Of a stretch of DNA of 64,000 nucleotides, positions 9,425 to 17,332 are shown in pieces. This DNA comes from Pseudescherichia sp031979925 (GTDB lineage: Bacteria > Pseudomonadota > Gammaproteobacteria > Enterobacterales > Enterobacteriaceae), in the NCBI RefSeq assembly GCF_031979925.1, contig NZ_DALZFB010000009.1, forward strand, positions 110,922 to 174,921, read 5' to 3'. Each line of letters opens with the position of its first letter. The stretch's first letter is position 1. The position numbers and the translations under genes were made by a program. The notes beneath the pieces are model-generated. The model was not told where the DNA came from, did no database searches, and saw nothing but the letters and a program-made list of their open reading frames with translations.

Positions 9425-9623
9425 TCGCATCAATTGCTAATTAAACCGCACATAACGGTAAATATAGCTTTCCATATAATTAGCGTTCTTCTGTAGCGCG
9501 CTGCGCCTGCCTGTAAACCCTGATACCTCTGGTCACATAATTATTGCAATGATTTATCATTCAGGTGAATATCGAACACGCAACAACACAATTTGATATT
9601 ATCCAGAAAGAGAAGTTCCCTCA

Positions 9624-10892
9624 GTGAAAAAAGAGTTATCATTAATTGCATTAAGTTTATTCGCCGCTATTCCCGCCGTTGCCAGCCAGCAATCCGACAG
9701 CAAGGGTTTTATTGACGACAGCCATTTAAATGTGCTTTTACGCAATGCGTATATTGGCCGGGATTATCAGCAGGGCGCGCAGGACAGGGCCGAATGGGGC
9801 CAGGGCATTATCGCCATCTATCAGTCTGGCTATACCGAAGGCGTTATCGGTTTTGGCGTTGATGGTATTGCTCAGTATGGTGTGCGTCTGGACGGTGGCC
9901 GCGGCCGCAGCGGCGCAGGCGGCATCGACTTCTTTAAACAGGAAGATGATGGTCGTGCGAAGTCCGAGCTGGCTAAGTTTGGCGCAACCGCCAAAATGCG
10001 TATCTCCAATACCGTACTGAGCTACGGCACCCAGCGTCCTGAACTACCTATTATTAATTCCGACGCCTCACGCCTGCTGTTTGAAACTTATACCGGCACT
10101 ATGCTGAACTCGAAAGAGATCGACGGACTGGAGATTAATGCCGGTTACCTCACCGACGAACAGCGTAAAAGCGACGATCGCCATGACAGCGGCCTGAAGA
10201 GCCTCTCCTTCGGCGGCGCAAGCTACCAGTTCAACGACCAGTTCAGCGGCACGCTCTATGCTTCACATGTAGAAAATGTACTGAACAAACAGTACCTGGG
10301 CCTGAACTTCAACCAGCCGTTCAGCACCGGGCAGCAGCTGGTACTCGATTTTAATGGCTATAACTCCCGTCTGGATCAGGGTTATGCTAACGAGCTTAAC
10401 ACCGGGCGTAGCAATAGCATCTGGAGCCTGGCCGCCAGCTATATCTGGGATATCCATACCTTCAAGGTGGCATACCAGCAGAGCAGCGGCAGCACCGGCT
10501 ATCACTACGGTAGCTATCGCGATCGGGGCGGCGTGGGCGACGGCGGCAACACCATCTGGCTGGCGAACTCATACTGGTCTGATTTTAACGGCGAAGACGA
10601 ACGCTCCTGGCAGGCCTCATACGGGCTGGACTTTGCCGGCCTCGGTTTACCGGGCCTGAGCTGGACCACTGCTTACGTGCGTGGCGATAACATCAAGACG
10701 GCCGAAACCAGCAACGGTAAAGAGCACGAGTGGTTTAACCAGGTGCAGTACCAGGTCCAGGATGGCCCGGCAAAAGATCTGAAGCTGAAGCTGCGTTATT
10801 CCGTACTGCGCGTCTCCAGCAGCGCCAGCGATTACAACGTGGGCGGCAATGAGATCCGCGCTTACGTGGAATATCCGTTTAACGCTTTCTAA
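9624..10892 (+). CDS. OprD-family outer-membrane porin
   Basis: Predicted substrate-specific outer-membrane channel of the OprD/PF03573 family, which takes up amino acids, aromatic acids or sugars in Pseudomonas; the substrate here is unknown. The 422-residue precursor has a signal peptide (residues 1-20, cleavage after AVA). It then shows the family N-terminus GFIDDSHLNVLLRNAYIGRD and alternating amphipathic strands, ending in the C-terminal EIRAYVEYPFNAF with a terminal Phe typical of outer-membrane barrels. GSAGGIDFF-type and SKSELAK-type loops also fit. The gene is inserted between loiP and speB, adjacent in K-12. An AATGAT-TT-ATCATT inverted repeat at 9548-9561 could be an operator. The nearby oligogalacturonide genes make a sugar-acid substrate possible, but this is inference. 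Confidence 0.85.
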   Translation: MKKELSLIALSLFAAIPAVASQQSDSKGFIDDSHLNVLLRNAYIGRDYQQGAQDRAEWGQGIIAIYQSGYTEGVIGFGVDGIAQYGVRLDGGRGRSGAGGIDFFKQEDDGRAKSELAKFGATAKMRISNTVLSYGTQRPELPIINSDASRLLFETYTGTMLNSKEIDGLEINAGYLTDEQRKSDDRHDSGLKSLSFGGASYQFNDQFSGTLYASHVENVLNKQYLGLNFNQPFSTGQQLVLDFNGYNSRLDQGYANELNTGRSNSIWSLAASYIWDIHTFKVAYQQSSGSTGYHYGSYRDRGGVGDGGNTIWLANSYWSDFNGEDERSWQASYGLDFAGLGLPGLSWTTAYVRGDNIKTAETSNGKEHEWFNQVQYQVQDGPAKDLKLKLRYSVLRVSSSASDYNVGGNEIRAYVEYPFNAF

Positions 10893-10900
10893 GCACAATA

Positions 10901-10930
10901 AAAAACCCTCTCACAGGAGAGGGTTTTTTT
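10901..10930. terminator. Bidirectional terminator between the porin gene and speB
   Basis: A CCCTCTC/GAGAGGG stem with a 4-nt loop is flanked by A residues on the left and seven or more T residues on the right. It can therefore end transcription from both convergent genes. Confidence 0.85.
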
Positions 10931-10947
10931 ATCCCGCAACGAGAGGC

Positions 10948-11868
10948 TTATTCGCCTTTTTTTGCCGCCTGGATATAGAGCATCTCCAGCGCCAGCGTGG
11001 CTGCGGCCAGAGCGGTAATTTCCGACTGATCATATGCCGGCGCGACTTCCACCAGATCCATCCCCACGATATCCAGATCCTGCAGGCCGCGCAGCAGCTT
11101 GATCGCGCGATCGGAGGTCAGGCCGCCAATCACCGGCGTACCGGTACCCGGCGCGAAAGCCGGATCCAGGCAGTCGATATCAAACGTAAGGTAAACCGGC
11201 ATGTCGCCGACGATCTGCTTCACCTGAGCGATGATGTCATCAACGCTACGATCGTTTACCTGGCAGGCATCCAGCACCGTAAAGCCGTTGTCTTTATCAA
11301 ACTCGGTACGGATCCCGATCTGCACAGAGTGGTTCGGATCGATCAGACCCTCTTTCGGCGCGGTATAGAACATGGTGCCGTGATCGAACTCGCAGCCGTT
11401 GGAGTAAGTATCGGTGTGGGCATCGAAGTGCACCAGCGCCATCTTACCGAAGTGTTTGGCGTGGGCGCGCAGCAGCGGCAGCGTGACAAAGTGGTCGCCG
11501 CCGAAGGAGAGCATACGCTTGCCAGCCGCCAGCAGACGCTCGGCGTGGGCCTGGAGTTTCTCACTCATTTCACGGGCGTCGCCAAAGGCGTAGACCAGGT
11601 CACCGCAGTCAACCACGTTCAGGCGCTCGCGCATGTCGAAGTTCCACGGGAAGCGGCAGTGCTCCCACGCCAGGTTGGTGGAGACCTGACGGATAGCGCC
11701 CGGACCCTGACGGCTACCGGAGCGTCCGGACGTCGCCATATCAAACGGCACACCGGTGATAACCCAGTCAGCATCGCTGTCGTACGGCTGGAAGTTCAGC
11801 GGCAGGCGTAAAAAACCAAATGCGTTAGATACCAGAGAGTTATCGTATTGATGACCTAAGGTGCTCAT
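10948..11868 (-). CDS. speB: Agmatinase (agmatine ureohydrolase)
   Basis: Mn-dependent enzyme that hydrolyses agmatine to putrescine and urea, following SpeA in the arginine decarboxylase route to polyamines. The 306-residue length equals E. coli. The ureohydrolase metal motifs are visible: FGGDHFVT, VHFDAHTDTY and TFDIDCLDPAFAPG. The start codon at 11868 has GAGG eight nt upstream. In E. coli speB directly follows speA, but here a 6-kb island separates them. A promoter plus intrinsic terminator immediately upstream (see the leader features) means transcription reaching speB must pass a terminator about 22 nt before the start codon. Confidence 0.97.
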   Translation of the reverse strand: MSTLGHQYDNSLVSNAFGFLRLPLNFQPYDSDADWVITGVPFDMATSGRSGSRQGPGAIRQVSTNLAWEHCRFPWNFDMRERLNVVDCGDLVYAFGDAREMSEKLQAHAERLLAAGKRMLSFGGDHFVTLPLLRAHAKHFGKMALVHFDAHTDTYSNGCEFDHGTMFYTAPKEGLIDPNHSVQIGIRTEFDKDNGFTVLDACQVNDRSVDDIIAQVKQIVGDMPVYLTFDIDCLDPAFAPGTGTPVIGGLTSDRAIKLLRGLQDLDIVGMDLVEVAPAYDQSEITALAAATLALEMLYIQAAKKGE

Positions 11869-11890
11869 GGCTATGACCTCTTTTTCGTCG

Positions 11891-11935
11891 ATAAAAAAAC
11901 CCTTCCGCGTCGTTAGGCCCGACGAGGAAGGGTTT
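11891..11935 (-). terminator. Intrinsic terminator in the speB leader (attenuator candidate)
   Basis: On the minus strand the stem AAACCCTTCC/GGAAGGGTTT, extended inside by CGTCG/CGACG, is followed directly by a run of seven T residues. The T-run ends about 22 nt before the speB start codon. The 5' arm segment CCTCGTCG (11920-11927) can also pair with CGACGA (11885-11890) and GAGG (11877-11880), the latter being the speB ribosome site. The terminator stem and a ribosome-site-masking stem are therefore mutually exclusive. The hairpin could alternatively be just the end of the upstream island operon. Confidence 0.8.
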
Positions 11936-11963
11936 GAATGGGGTGACTGCTTGTCTGGGGCGG

Positions 11964-11992
11964 ATTATCGCCGTTAATCTGTACCGGTTCAA
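11964..11992 (-). promoter_or_regulatory. Predicted sigma-70 promoter of the speB leader
   Basis: On the minus strand, TTGAAC (11987-11992) and GATAAT (11964-11969) are separated by exactly 17 bp, a good match to the -35/-10 consensus. The predicted start near 11957 would give a leader of roughly 65 nt ending at the terminator before speB. No ATG-initiated leader peptide is visible in it. Confidence 0.55.
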
Positions 11993-12045
11993 GTAAGTCC
12001 AAAATAATCTGCCCATTACCCCTGCGTTTACGTTCGTATCGACGA

Positions 12046-12861
12046 TTATAGCCCACGCAGATGGGTGATGAGCGGCCCGGCCTCCTCAATTAAGGTTTGC
12101 GTCGAGGGTGCGCAGAGACACTCCAGGGAGACCGCATGGTAATATCCGCTGTTTTTTAATGCCCGATAGATATCATCAATGGGAAGATGGCCATACCCCG
12201 GAAAGGCCCGGTTGGAGTCGGCGAAGTGGACGTGCTTCAGGCGCGATCCCAGCGTATCAATCGCTGCGGCAAAGTCGCGATCTTCAATATTGGCGTGGAA
12301 AATATCCCACAGCACGCCAACGTTTTCCGGCGCATCGCTGAGGGTTAAAAATTCCATCATATCCTCTGCGCTGTGCAAGTGGTTCATTTCGTACCGGTTA
12401 AGCGCTTCAATGACCAGCGTCACCCCGCACTTCCGGGCCTGCTCAACGCAGGGCTGCATCGCCTCGGCCAGCTCATGCATATACTGCGTTTTGCTCAGGG
12501 CGCGATCCATCGCCCGCAGAGAGCCAATCGTGACGTGGCTCGCCAGCTGGGCGGCGACATCAATATGCTCAGAGAGCCGCTGCCGGGTGCGCTCGACAAT
12601 CGCCCTGCCGCTGGAGAGCAGCGACAGACCGTCAAGCTTGCGAGCCTGGCCGGTGGCGATTGTGGTGCAGCCCAGCCCGTGATAGTCCAGGCGCTGTTTC
12701 AGCCTGGCGATATCAATCCCTTCGTAATCATTAATGCAGAGTTCGGCGGCATCAAAGCCGCTCTTCGCCAGCCAGGCCAGGCCCTGTTCCAGCTCATTCG
12801 CCGTAAATGGCGAAAAGAGCGTGTCATACCGGCACGTCAGCGTTGCGCTAAATCTGATCAT
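12046..12861 (-). CDS. Sugar isomerase/epimerase-like TIM-barrel protein
   Basis: Member of the xylose isomerase-like / AP endonuclease 2 superfamily (PF01261), which includes sugar and keto-sugar isomerases, inosose dehydratases and hydroxypyruvate isomerases. The 271 residues show the expected metal-site pattern: glutamate in TLVIEALNR, Asp/His in GVLWDIFHAN, histidines in LKHVHFADSNR, and the final glutamate in AVSLECL. It is in line with and 49 bp downstream of the TogB-like gene, so probably in an operon with togB and ogl. Oligogalacturonate lyase releases 4-deoxy-L-threo-5-hexosulose uronate, so an isomerase or epimerase of uronate catabolism is a reasonable guess. The exact substrate cannot be read from sequence. 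Confidence 0.75.
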   Translation of the reverse strand: MIRFSATLTCRYDTLFSPFTANELEQGLAWLAKSGFDAAELCINDYEGIDIARLKQRLDYHGLGCTTIATGQARKLDGLSLLSSGRAIVERTRQRLSEHIDVAAQLASHVTIGSLRAMDRALSKTQYMHELAEAMQPCVEQARKCGVTLVIEALNRYEMNHLHSAEDMMEFLTLSDAPENVGVLWDIFHANIEDRDFAAAIDTLGSRLKHVHFADSNRAFPGYGHLPIDDIYRALKNSGYYHAVSLECLCAPSTQTLIEEAGPLITHLRGL

Positions 12862-12910
12862 AGGTCCACCCTGATAGCGTGGCCGGCACCCAGGGTCCCG
12901 GCCCGGTATG

Positions 12911-14194
12911 TTATTTCACTGCCTTACTTAGGATTCGGCTGGCATTACGGGGGAACTGCTCTGCTGCCTCTTTCACCGTCAGCTTGCCGTGGTCGATGTT
13001 CTCTATGGTGTTGCGCCACAGCTCCACGAATTTCGGGTTATCAAAATGGGGCGAGGTGGGAATGGCATGAGGAAGTGACAGAGACGATTTAATCCCGGCT
13101 ACGGTGATATTGTCCTCCTGAATTACCCCCTCCTCACTCAGCTGCTGGTAAGCCTTTTTACTCAGCGGCGTGCCGCGCTCAAGCCCCATGGCCTTGACGC
13201 CCTGCGGATCGTTCATCAAGAAGTCGATTAGCTTTGCGGCCTCCGCCGGATGCTTCGTCGATTTACCGATGCTGAACATCATTGTCGGTTTGAAGAACAG
13301 TCCGGCGTCTTTTGCTCCCGGCAGCATAAAGAACGGCCCTAGCTCCAGCGTGTCGTAAGGGGCGGTCAGGTTGTTTTCATACATTACGGCGTTGGTGTTC
13401 CACATATAGACACCGCCCCATTTGCCCTGGATCCAGGGCCTCATTTCCCAGGTGTTGGTTTTGCCATAAGAGGTCAGCACCCGCATAGAGGGGAAAACAT
13501 GGTTATCCACCAGATCCTTATAGATCTGGAAAAAGGCTTCCCACTGCTGCGGGGTATAGGTGAATTTACCCGTGCTCTCGTCGATAGCCGGGATGTTGTA
13601 CTTCTGTACCATCCAGGACTGAACCAGCGTCAGCGACTCCATGTAGTCGAGAACCAGCGGGTATTTCTCTTTATCTTTTGCCTCGAACGCTTTTCCGGCG
13701 GCCATCAGCTCTGTCCAGCTCTGCGGATAGCTGACGCCCATCTCCTCCCACAGCTTTTTGTTGTAGTAGAAGCTGCGGGCGGTAACCGCCACCGGCAGAC
13801 CGTTCAGCTTGCCGTCTACCGTGGTGCTGCTGAGCGACTGCGGATCGTACTGCTGAAGATCGAGCACCGCTTTCTGTTTATAGAGGTCATAAAAACCGTT
13901 GCCGTCCTTTGAGAAGAGCGGTAGCCAGTTCCAGTTGGTCTGGATCACATCCGGCTCGTTCCCTCCGGCTATCTGTACCGTCAGGCGTGACAGGTAGCCT
14001 TCCCAACCGGCGTACTCCGCCTTTACTTTGATGTCGGGATACTTCTCTTCAAACAGTTTTATGGCCTCCAGCGTGGCCTGGTGGCGACTGTTACCGCCCC
14101 ACCATGAGATACGGATCTCCGCGGCCTGGGCAGCCGTAAGACAGGAGCACGCCAGCAAAAACGACGCGGCAACGGGGGCGATAAGCTTATGCAT
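12911..14194 (-). CDS. togB: ABC-transporter periplasmic oligogalacturonide-binding protein (TogB-like)
   Basis: Family 1 extracellular solute-binding protein, closest in my recognition to TogB of the Dickeya/Yersinia TogMNAB importer, which binds oligogalacturonides from pectin. The 427-residue precursor has a signal peptide (residues 1-24, ending AQAAE). It then has RISWWGGNSRHQATLEAIK and KVKAEYAGWEGYLSRLTVQIAGG near the N-terminus and QTNWNWLPLFSKDG, all typical of TogB. It lies 14 bp after ogl on the same strand, supporting the assignment. The membrane and ATPase components (TogM, TogN, TogA) are not in this window, so the binding protein would rely on a transporter encoded elsewhere. 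Confidence 0.8.
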   Translation of the reverse strand: MHKLIAPVAASFLLACSCLTAAQAAEIRISWWGGNSRHQATLEAIKLFEEKYPDIKVKAEYAGWEGYLSRLTVQIAGGNEPDVIQTNWNWLPLFSKDGNGFYDLYKQKAVLDLQQYDPQSLSSTTVDGKLNGLPVAVTARSFYYNKKLWEEMGVSYPQSWTELMAAGKAFEAKDKEKYPLVLDYMESLTLVQSWMVQKYNIPAIDESTGKFTYTPQQWEAFFQIYKDLVDNHVFPSMRVLTSYGKTNTWEMRPWIQGKWGGVYMWNTNAVMYENNLTAPYDTLELGPFFMLPGAKDAGLFFKPTMMFSIGKSTKHPAEAAKLIDFLMNDPQGVKAMGLERGTPLSKKAYQQLSEEGVIQEDNITVAGIKSSLSLPHAIPTSPHFDNPKFVELWRNTIENIDHGKLTVKEAAEQFPRNASRILSKAVK

Positions 14195-14208
14195 GGGAAG
14201 CTCCTTGT

Positions 14209-15387
14209 TTAGCCGTGGATTTGGCGTAAAACGTCTTCAGGAATTTCGGCCAGGTAGAGCGCTGGCTTGCCGTCTTTATCGGTGCTGAACAGAACTGCTT
14301 TCTCATCGGGGGTGAACGACGGGTGCGGGTGCGTCACCTGCCGATCTCCATCCAGTACCCGCCATGAGGTGCCGTGGCGGGCAATTTTGTGGGCCTGCTT
14401 GTTCTCTAAATCAAAGAGCCAGAGCCAGGGATCGCTGGTGTCGCCATAGCCCGCGTTATCAGCAATATCAATGGGCACGCCGGAACCGTCCCCGACCGCC
14501 AGCGAGCCGCTGTCGTTGCTCATGACGTGTGAGCAGGGTGGCATCGCCATCAGACGCTCATCTTCACCGGTCTCGCCGTCGATGCGGCAGAGATAGCGCA
14601 CGGGGCTGTTCTTGACGTAGGTGACATACATCAGGGCAGAGCCATCCGGCACCCAGAACTCGTGGGTATAGCTCTCTCCCAGCGCGGGCTCCCGGGCCTT
14701 GCGGATGTTGCTGCCATCCTCATTCATCAGCCACATGCGGGCATCGACGCGATCGAGCGGTCCCTCATGGCAGAAGGCCACGGTGTTATCATCGAATGGT
14801 CGGTAGATGGGGTGTCCCAGCCACTGGTTCTCCTCCAGCAGCGTCTCCCGCTCCCCGCTGCGCAGGTCGATACGGATCACCCGGCAGCGCGGCGCTTCGG
14901 CATAGAACTCCTGAAAGACGGTCCAGTCGCTGATAGGCCGCCAGCTGTCGCGATGGATCTCCACCCCAACCAGCTTGTCGCAGGCGGAGTTTGCCACCCA
15001 GGTGCCATACCCTACCCACTCGTCGGGCACGCGATATACCGCCTCTTCCTGGAGTGTCGCCAGGGTGACACGCATTAAATTGCGTTCACCTTTGACGTAA
15101 TAGAGATAATTTTCATCGGGGGATAAAAAGCCGCCAAAGGTATTATCCCCGGCCCCTTCGGTTAACTGCGTTGCTATACCGGTAGCCAGCTCGAGTAAAT
15201 AGTAATTACGATGGGTATCAAACTCGCCAGCAAAAATAAGCTTCTTGCCGCCGTCGATGAAACACTTTTGATAAAAGTAGTTGCGGTGGCAAATAACATC
15301 CGTTGGCGTGAAGCGGGTGACCTTCGCGCCGGTATCCTCATCAATATAGCGTTCGTAGTTCAGTTGCAGCGTTGTACCTTTGGCCAT
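14209..15387 (-). CDS. ogl: Oligogalacturonate lyase
   Basis: Cytoplasmic Mn-dependent lyase (polysaccharide lyase family 22) that cleaves short oligogalacturonides, including unsaturated digalacturonate, to 5-keto-4-deoxyuronate in pectin catabolism. The 392-residue seven-bladed beta-propeller matches Dickeya Ogl (388 residues). It has the conserved DVICHRNYFYQKCF, GDNTFGGFLSPDENYLYYVK, DEWVGYGTWVANS and HPIYRPFDDNTVAFCHEGP. The metal ligands are visible in MPPCSHVMSN and DRQVTHPHPSF. It is the first gene of an apparent ogl-togB-isomerase operon and is divergent from the uncharacterised gene at 15522. I looked for a KdgR operator in 15388-15521 and found only a weak partial palindrome near 15468-15481. 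Confidence 0.92.
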   Translation of the reverse strand: MAKGTTLQLNYERYIDEDTGAKVTRFTPTDVICHRNYFYQKCFIDGGKKLIFAGEFDTHRNYYLLELATGIATQLTEGAGDNTFGGFLSPDENYLYYVKGERNLMRVTLATLQEEAVYRVPDEWVGYGTWVANSACDKLVGVEIHRDSWRPISDWTVFQEFYAEAPRCRVIRIDLRSGERETLLEENQWLGHPIYRPFDDNTVAFCHEGPLDRVDARMWLMNEDGSNIRKAREPALGESYTHEFWVPDGSALMYVTYVKNSPVRYLCRIDGETGEDERLMAMPPCSHVMSNDSGSLAVGDGSGVPIDIADNAGYGDTSDPWLWLFDLENKQAHKIARHGTSWRVLDGDRQVTHPHPSFTPDEKAVLFSTDKDGKPALYLAEIPEDVLRQIHG

Positions 15388-15521
15388 TTACTTTCCTCTC
15401 ATTGATACGCAATTAGCCCGGTCGCCTTCGAGCAGGCTCACACTTTCTGTTTTACTCAGGCCACGATGTTTGACCTTTCATCTCGCCGCCTCTAGCATTC
15501 CCGCTCAACGTTGCTAGCGGG

Positions 15522-17102
15522 ATGGGCGTAATGACAACAACGAAGCCTTATCTGTTAATGGAAATTAACTCCCCTGAAATATGGCGCTGGTCTTTTTTTG
15601 AAAAAACCGTGAGCATGGCACAACGTTATGGCTTTCAGGGCCTCGTTATTCATCAACAGTCGTTATTAGCCCGCCTGGCCGCACCGTCACCGCGCTGTCA
15701 TAGCGCTGAGTTAATTAACCTGAAGCTTGTTCAGGAAAACGCGCTTATTTATCTGCAAAAAGCGGGAGAATATTTGCAGCAGCGCGGCTTACAATTTTGG
15801 TTACAGGGCGAAGCCACGCCCGATAGCCATGAGCTAAAAGCAAAGTTCCCGGAGTTTTTTCTCTCTGAAAATAGCGCCAGCGATTTTATTGACTATTTCT
15901 TTCAGCACAGCATTCCGCAGATGTTGGCCGCGCTGCCTGCCGTTCGCGGCTTGCGTCTTTCGCTATCGACTCCCGACGTCAGCAATGAACGCTGGAAAAC
16001 GTCACTAAAAACGCTTTACCAGGGTATTCGTCAGCTGGGACGCCAGCTTATCCTGCGCGACTATCAGGACAAAACCTGGCCCCGGCAGATGCTGCGTACC
16101 GCACTGGAGACGCTCCCTGATGACGTACGCGCCTCTGTAAAGGCGACCGAGCTTGATTACCGCCCGGGCTTTGCCAATAACCCCAACCTGCTTAATCTTC
16201 ACGGCAACCGGAAGTGGCTGGAGCTGGATCTCTGGGGCCTGGAGTATGGCTGGACCCTGCTGCCCTGCTATCTGCTGGAGGAGATCCAGCAGCGTCTCGC
16301 CTGGCTTAGCCAGCACACCAACAGCGCTCCCGAGGCCATTACCGTACGCGTCGACTGGGAGTGGCTGCCCGATCTGGCGCTTTCCGACTCCCTTAATGAG
16401 CTTAATCTGTCCGGCCTTTCCCGCCTGGTTAACGAGCCGGAGTTATCTCCCCGCCAGATTGTTAGCCACTGGCTGCAGCAGCGTGCCGCCATATCCGCTC
16501 ACGATCTCAGCGCGATCGGCGATATTATCGTTGCCAGCCATGAGTGGAGCTGTAAGACACCCAATCTGTTAGGCCGCGTGTTGCAGAGCCACAGTCGGCT
16601 CCCGGCGGATTTTACCCATGCGCTGCACCTGCTTCATCTTGATACCCGCAGCGCCAACTGGACACAGTCCTTTCAGCCTCTGATGCCCAGTGACGATCCC
16701 GACCTGGGTTATCAGCAGCGGCAGCTGATTGAGCTGGAGATCCAGCGCAGCCGCTTTCTTGCCGACTACATGCATAGCCGCTCGCTTAAGCTGCTGCCCG
16801 ATGCTCCGCTGGCGGGCGAAACCCGGCAAGCCATCAGCGGCAGCGTTGTCCGCGCCCTAAAGTACACCCAGATTTACAGCGCGTTCACCCAGGCGCTGAC
16901 GCTCAAGCTCTGGCTGCGTAAATATGGGGAACAGGCGGATATCCGCTCCCAGTTCAATGCTGCCCTACACGAATTTAGCCGTCAGAACCGGGAGCTTGCA
17001 GCGTGGTTTGAGCAGCACGGCGCACAACATCCACTTGCCTTCGAAACGCTGCTCAACCCGCAGCGCATCGCTGCCCTGATTTCCAGCCTGCAACACGACT
17101 AA
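15522..17102 (+). CDS. Uncharacterised 526-residue protein, divergent from ogl
   Basis: I do not recognise this protein with certainty. It has no signal peptide or membrane segment, so it should be cytoplasmic. The first half alternates predicted strands and helices like a TIM barrel. It contains acidic clusters that could be catalytic or ligand sites: VKATELDYRPGFANNP around residue 210, LELDLWGLEYGW around 235 and VRVDWEWLPD around 280. This order loosely recalls alpha-glucuronidase (GH67-like) proteins, but I see no decisive motif. The C-terminal half is helical and ends with a region rich in Gln, Leu and Arg. Two starts are possible, 15522 or 15531 (MTTTKPY). Placement opposite ogl suggests a role with uronate-containing oligosaccharides. 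Confidence 0.8.
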   Translation: MGVMTTTKPYLLMEINSPEIWRWSFFEKTVSMAQRYGFQGLVIHQQSLLARLAAPSPRCHSAELINLKLVQENALIYLQKAGEYLQQRGLQFWLQGEATPDSHELKAKFPEFFLSENSASDFIDYFFQHSIPQMLAALPAVRGLRLSLSTPDVSNERWKTSLKTLYQGIRQLGRQLILRDYQDKTWPRQMLRTALETLPDDVRASVKATELDYRPGFANNPNLLNLHGNRKWLELDLWGLEYGWTLLPCYLLEEIQQRLAWLSQHTNSAPEAITVRVDWEWLPDLALSDSLNELNLSGLSRLVNEPELSPRQIVSHWLQQRAAISAHDLSAIGDIIVASHEWSCKTPNLLGRVLQSHSRLPADFTHALHLLHLDTRSANWTQSFQPLMPSDDPDLGYQQRQLIELEIQRSRFLADYMHSRSLKLLPDAPLAGETRQAISGSVVRALKYTQIYSAFTQALTLKLWLRKYGEQADIRSQFNAALHEFSRQNRELAAWFEQHGAQHPLAFETLLNPQRIAALISSLQHD

Positions 17103-17286
17103 GCGATGGTCTAAGCATGGCGGTACCCCAGCGGGAAGTAAATTGCCGGGCTTGCCAGAAAAAGGCTCTAAAGCCAGAGAACGGGAGAAAAAGCGAAGGC
17201 GATCACGACCTGGGAAGATTTCAGGTGATGCCGCTCACACTCTGGCTGTAGGGTTTTGTGATCGGGTAAAAGATTTTTGCCACCCA

Positions 17287-17314
17287 ATAAAAAAGCCCAG
17301 CAGGGCCGGGCTTT
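17287..17314 (-). terminator. Intrinsic terminator of the prlF-yhaV operon
   Basis: On the minus strand AAAGCCC/GGGCTTT with a 9-nt loop is followed by a run of T residues, about 18 bp after the yhaV stop codon. The rest of the gap 17103-17332 holds nothing I can name. Confidence 0.75.
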
Positions 17315-17332
17315 AGTTTAGGTACGCAATAT

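Noticed and set aside
15388..15521. KdgR operator in the ogl divergent promoter region
   Set aside because: Only a partial match (TGTTTGACCTTTCA at 15468-15481) was found; one half fits poorly, so it is not reported as a site.
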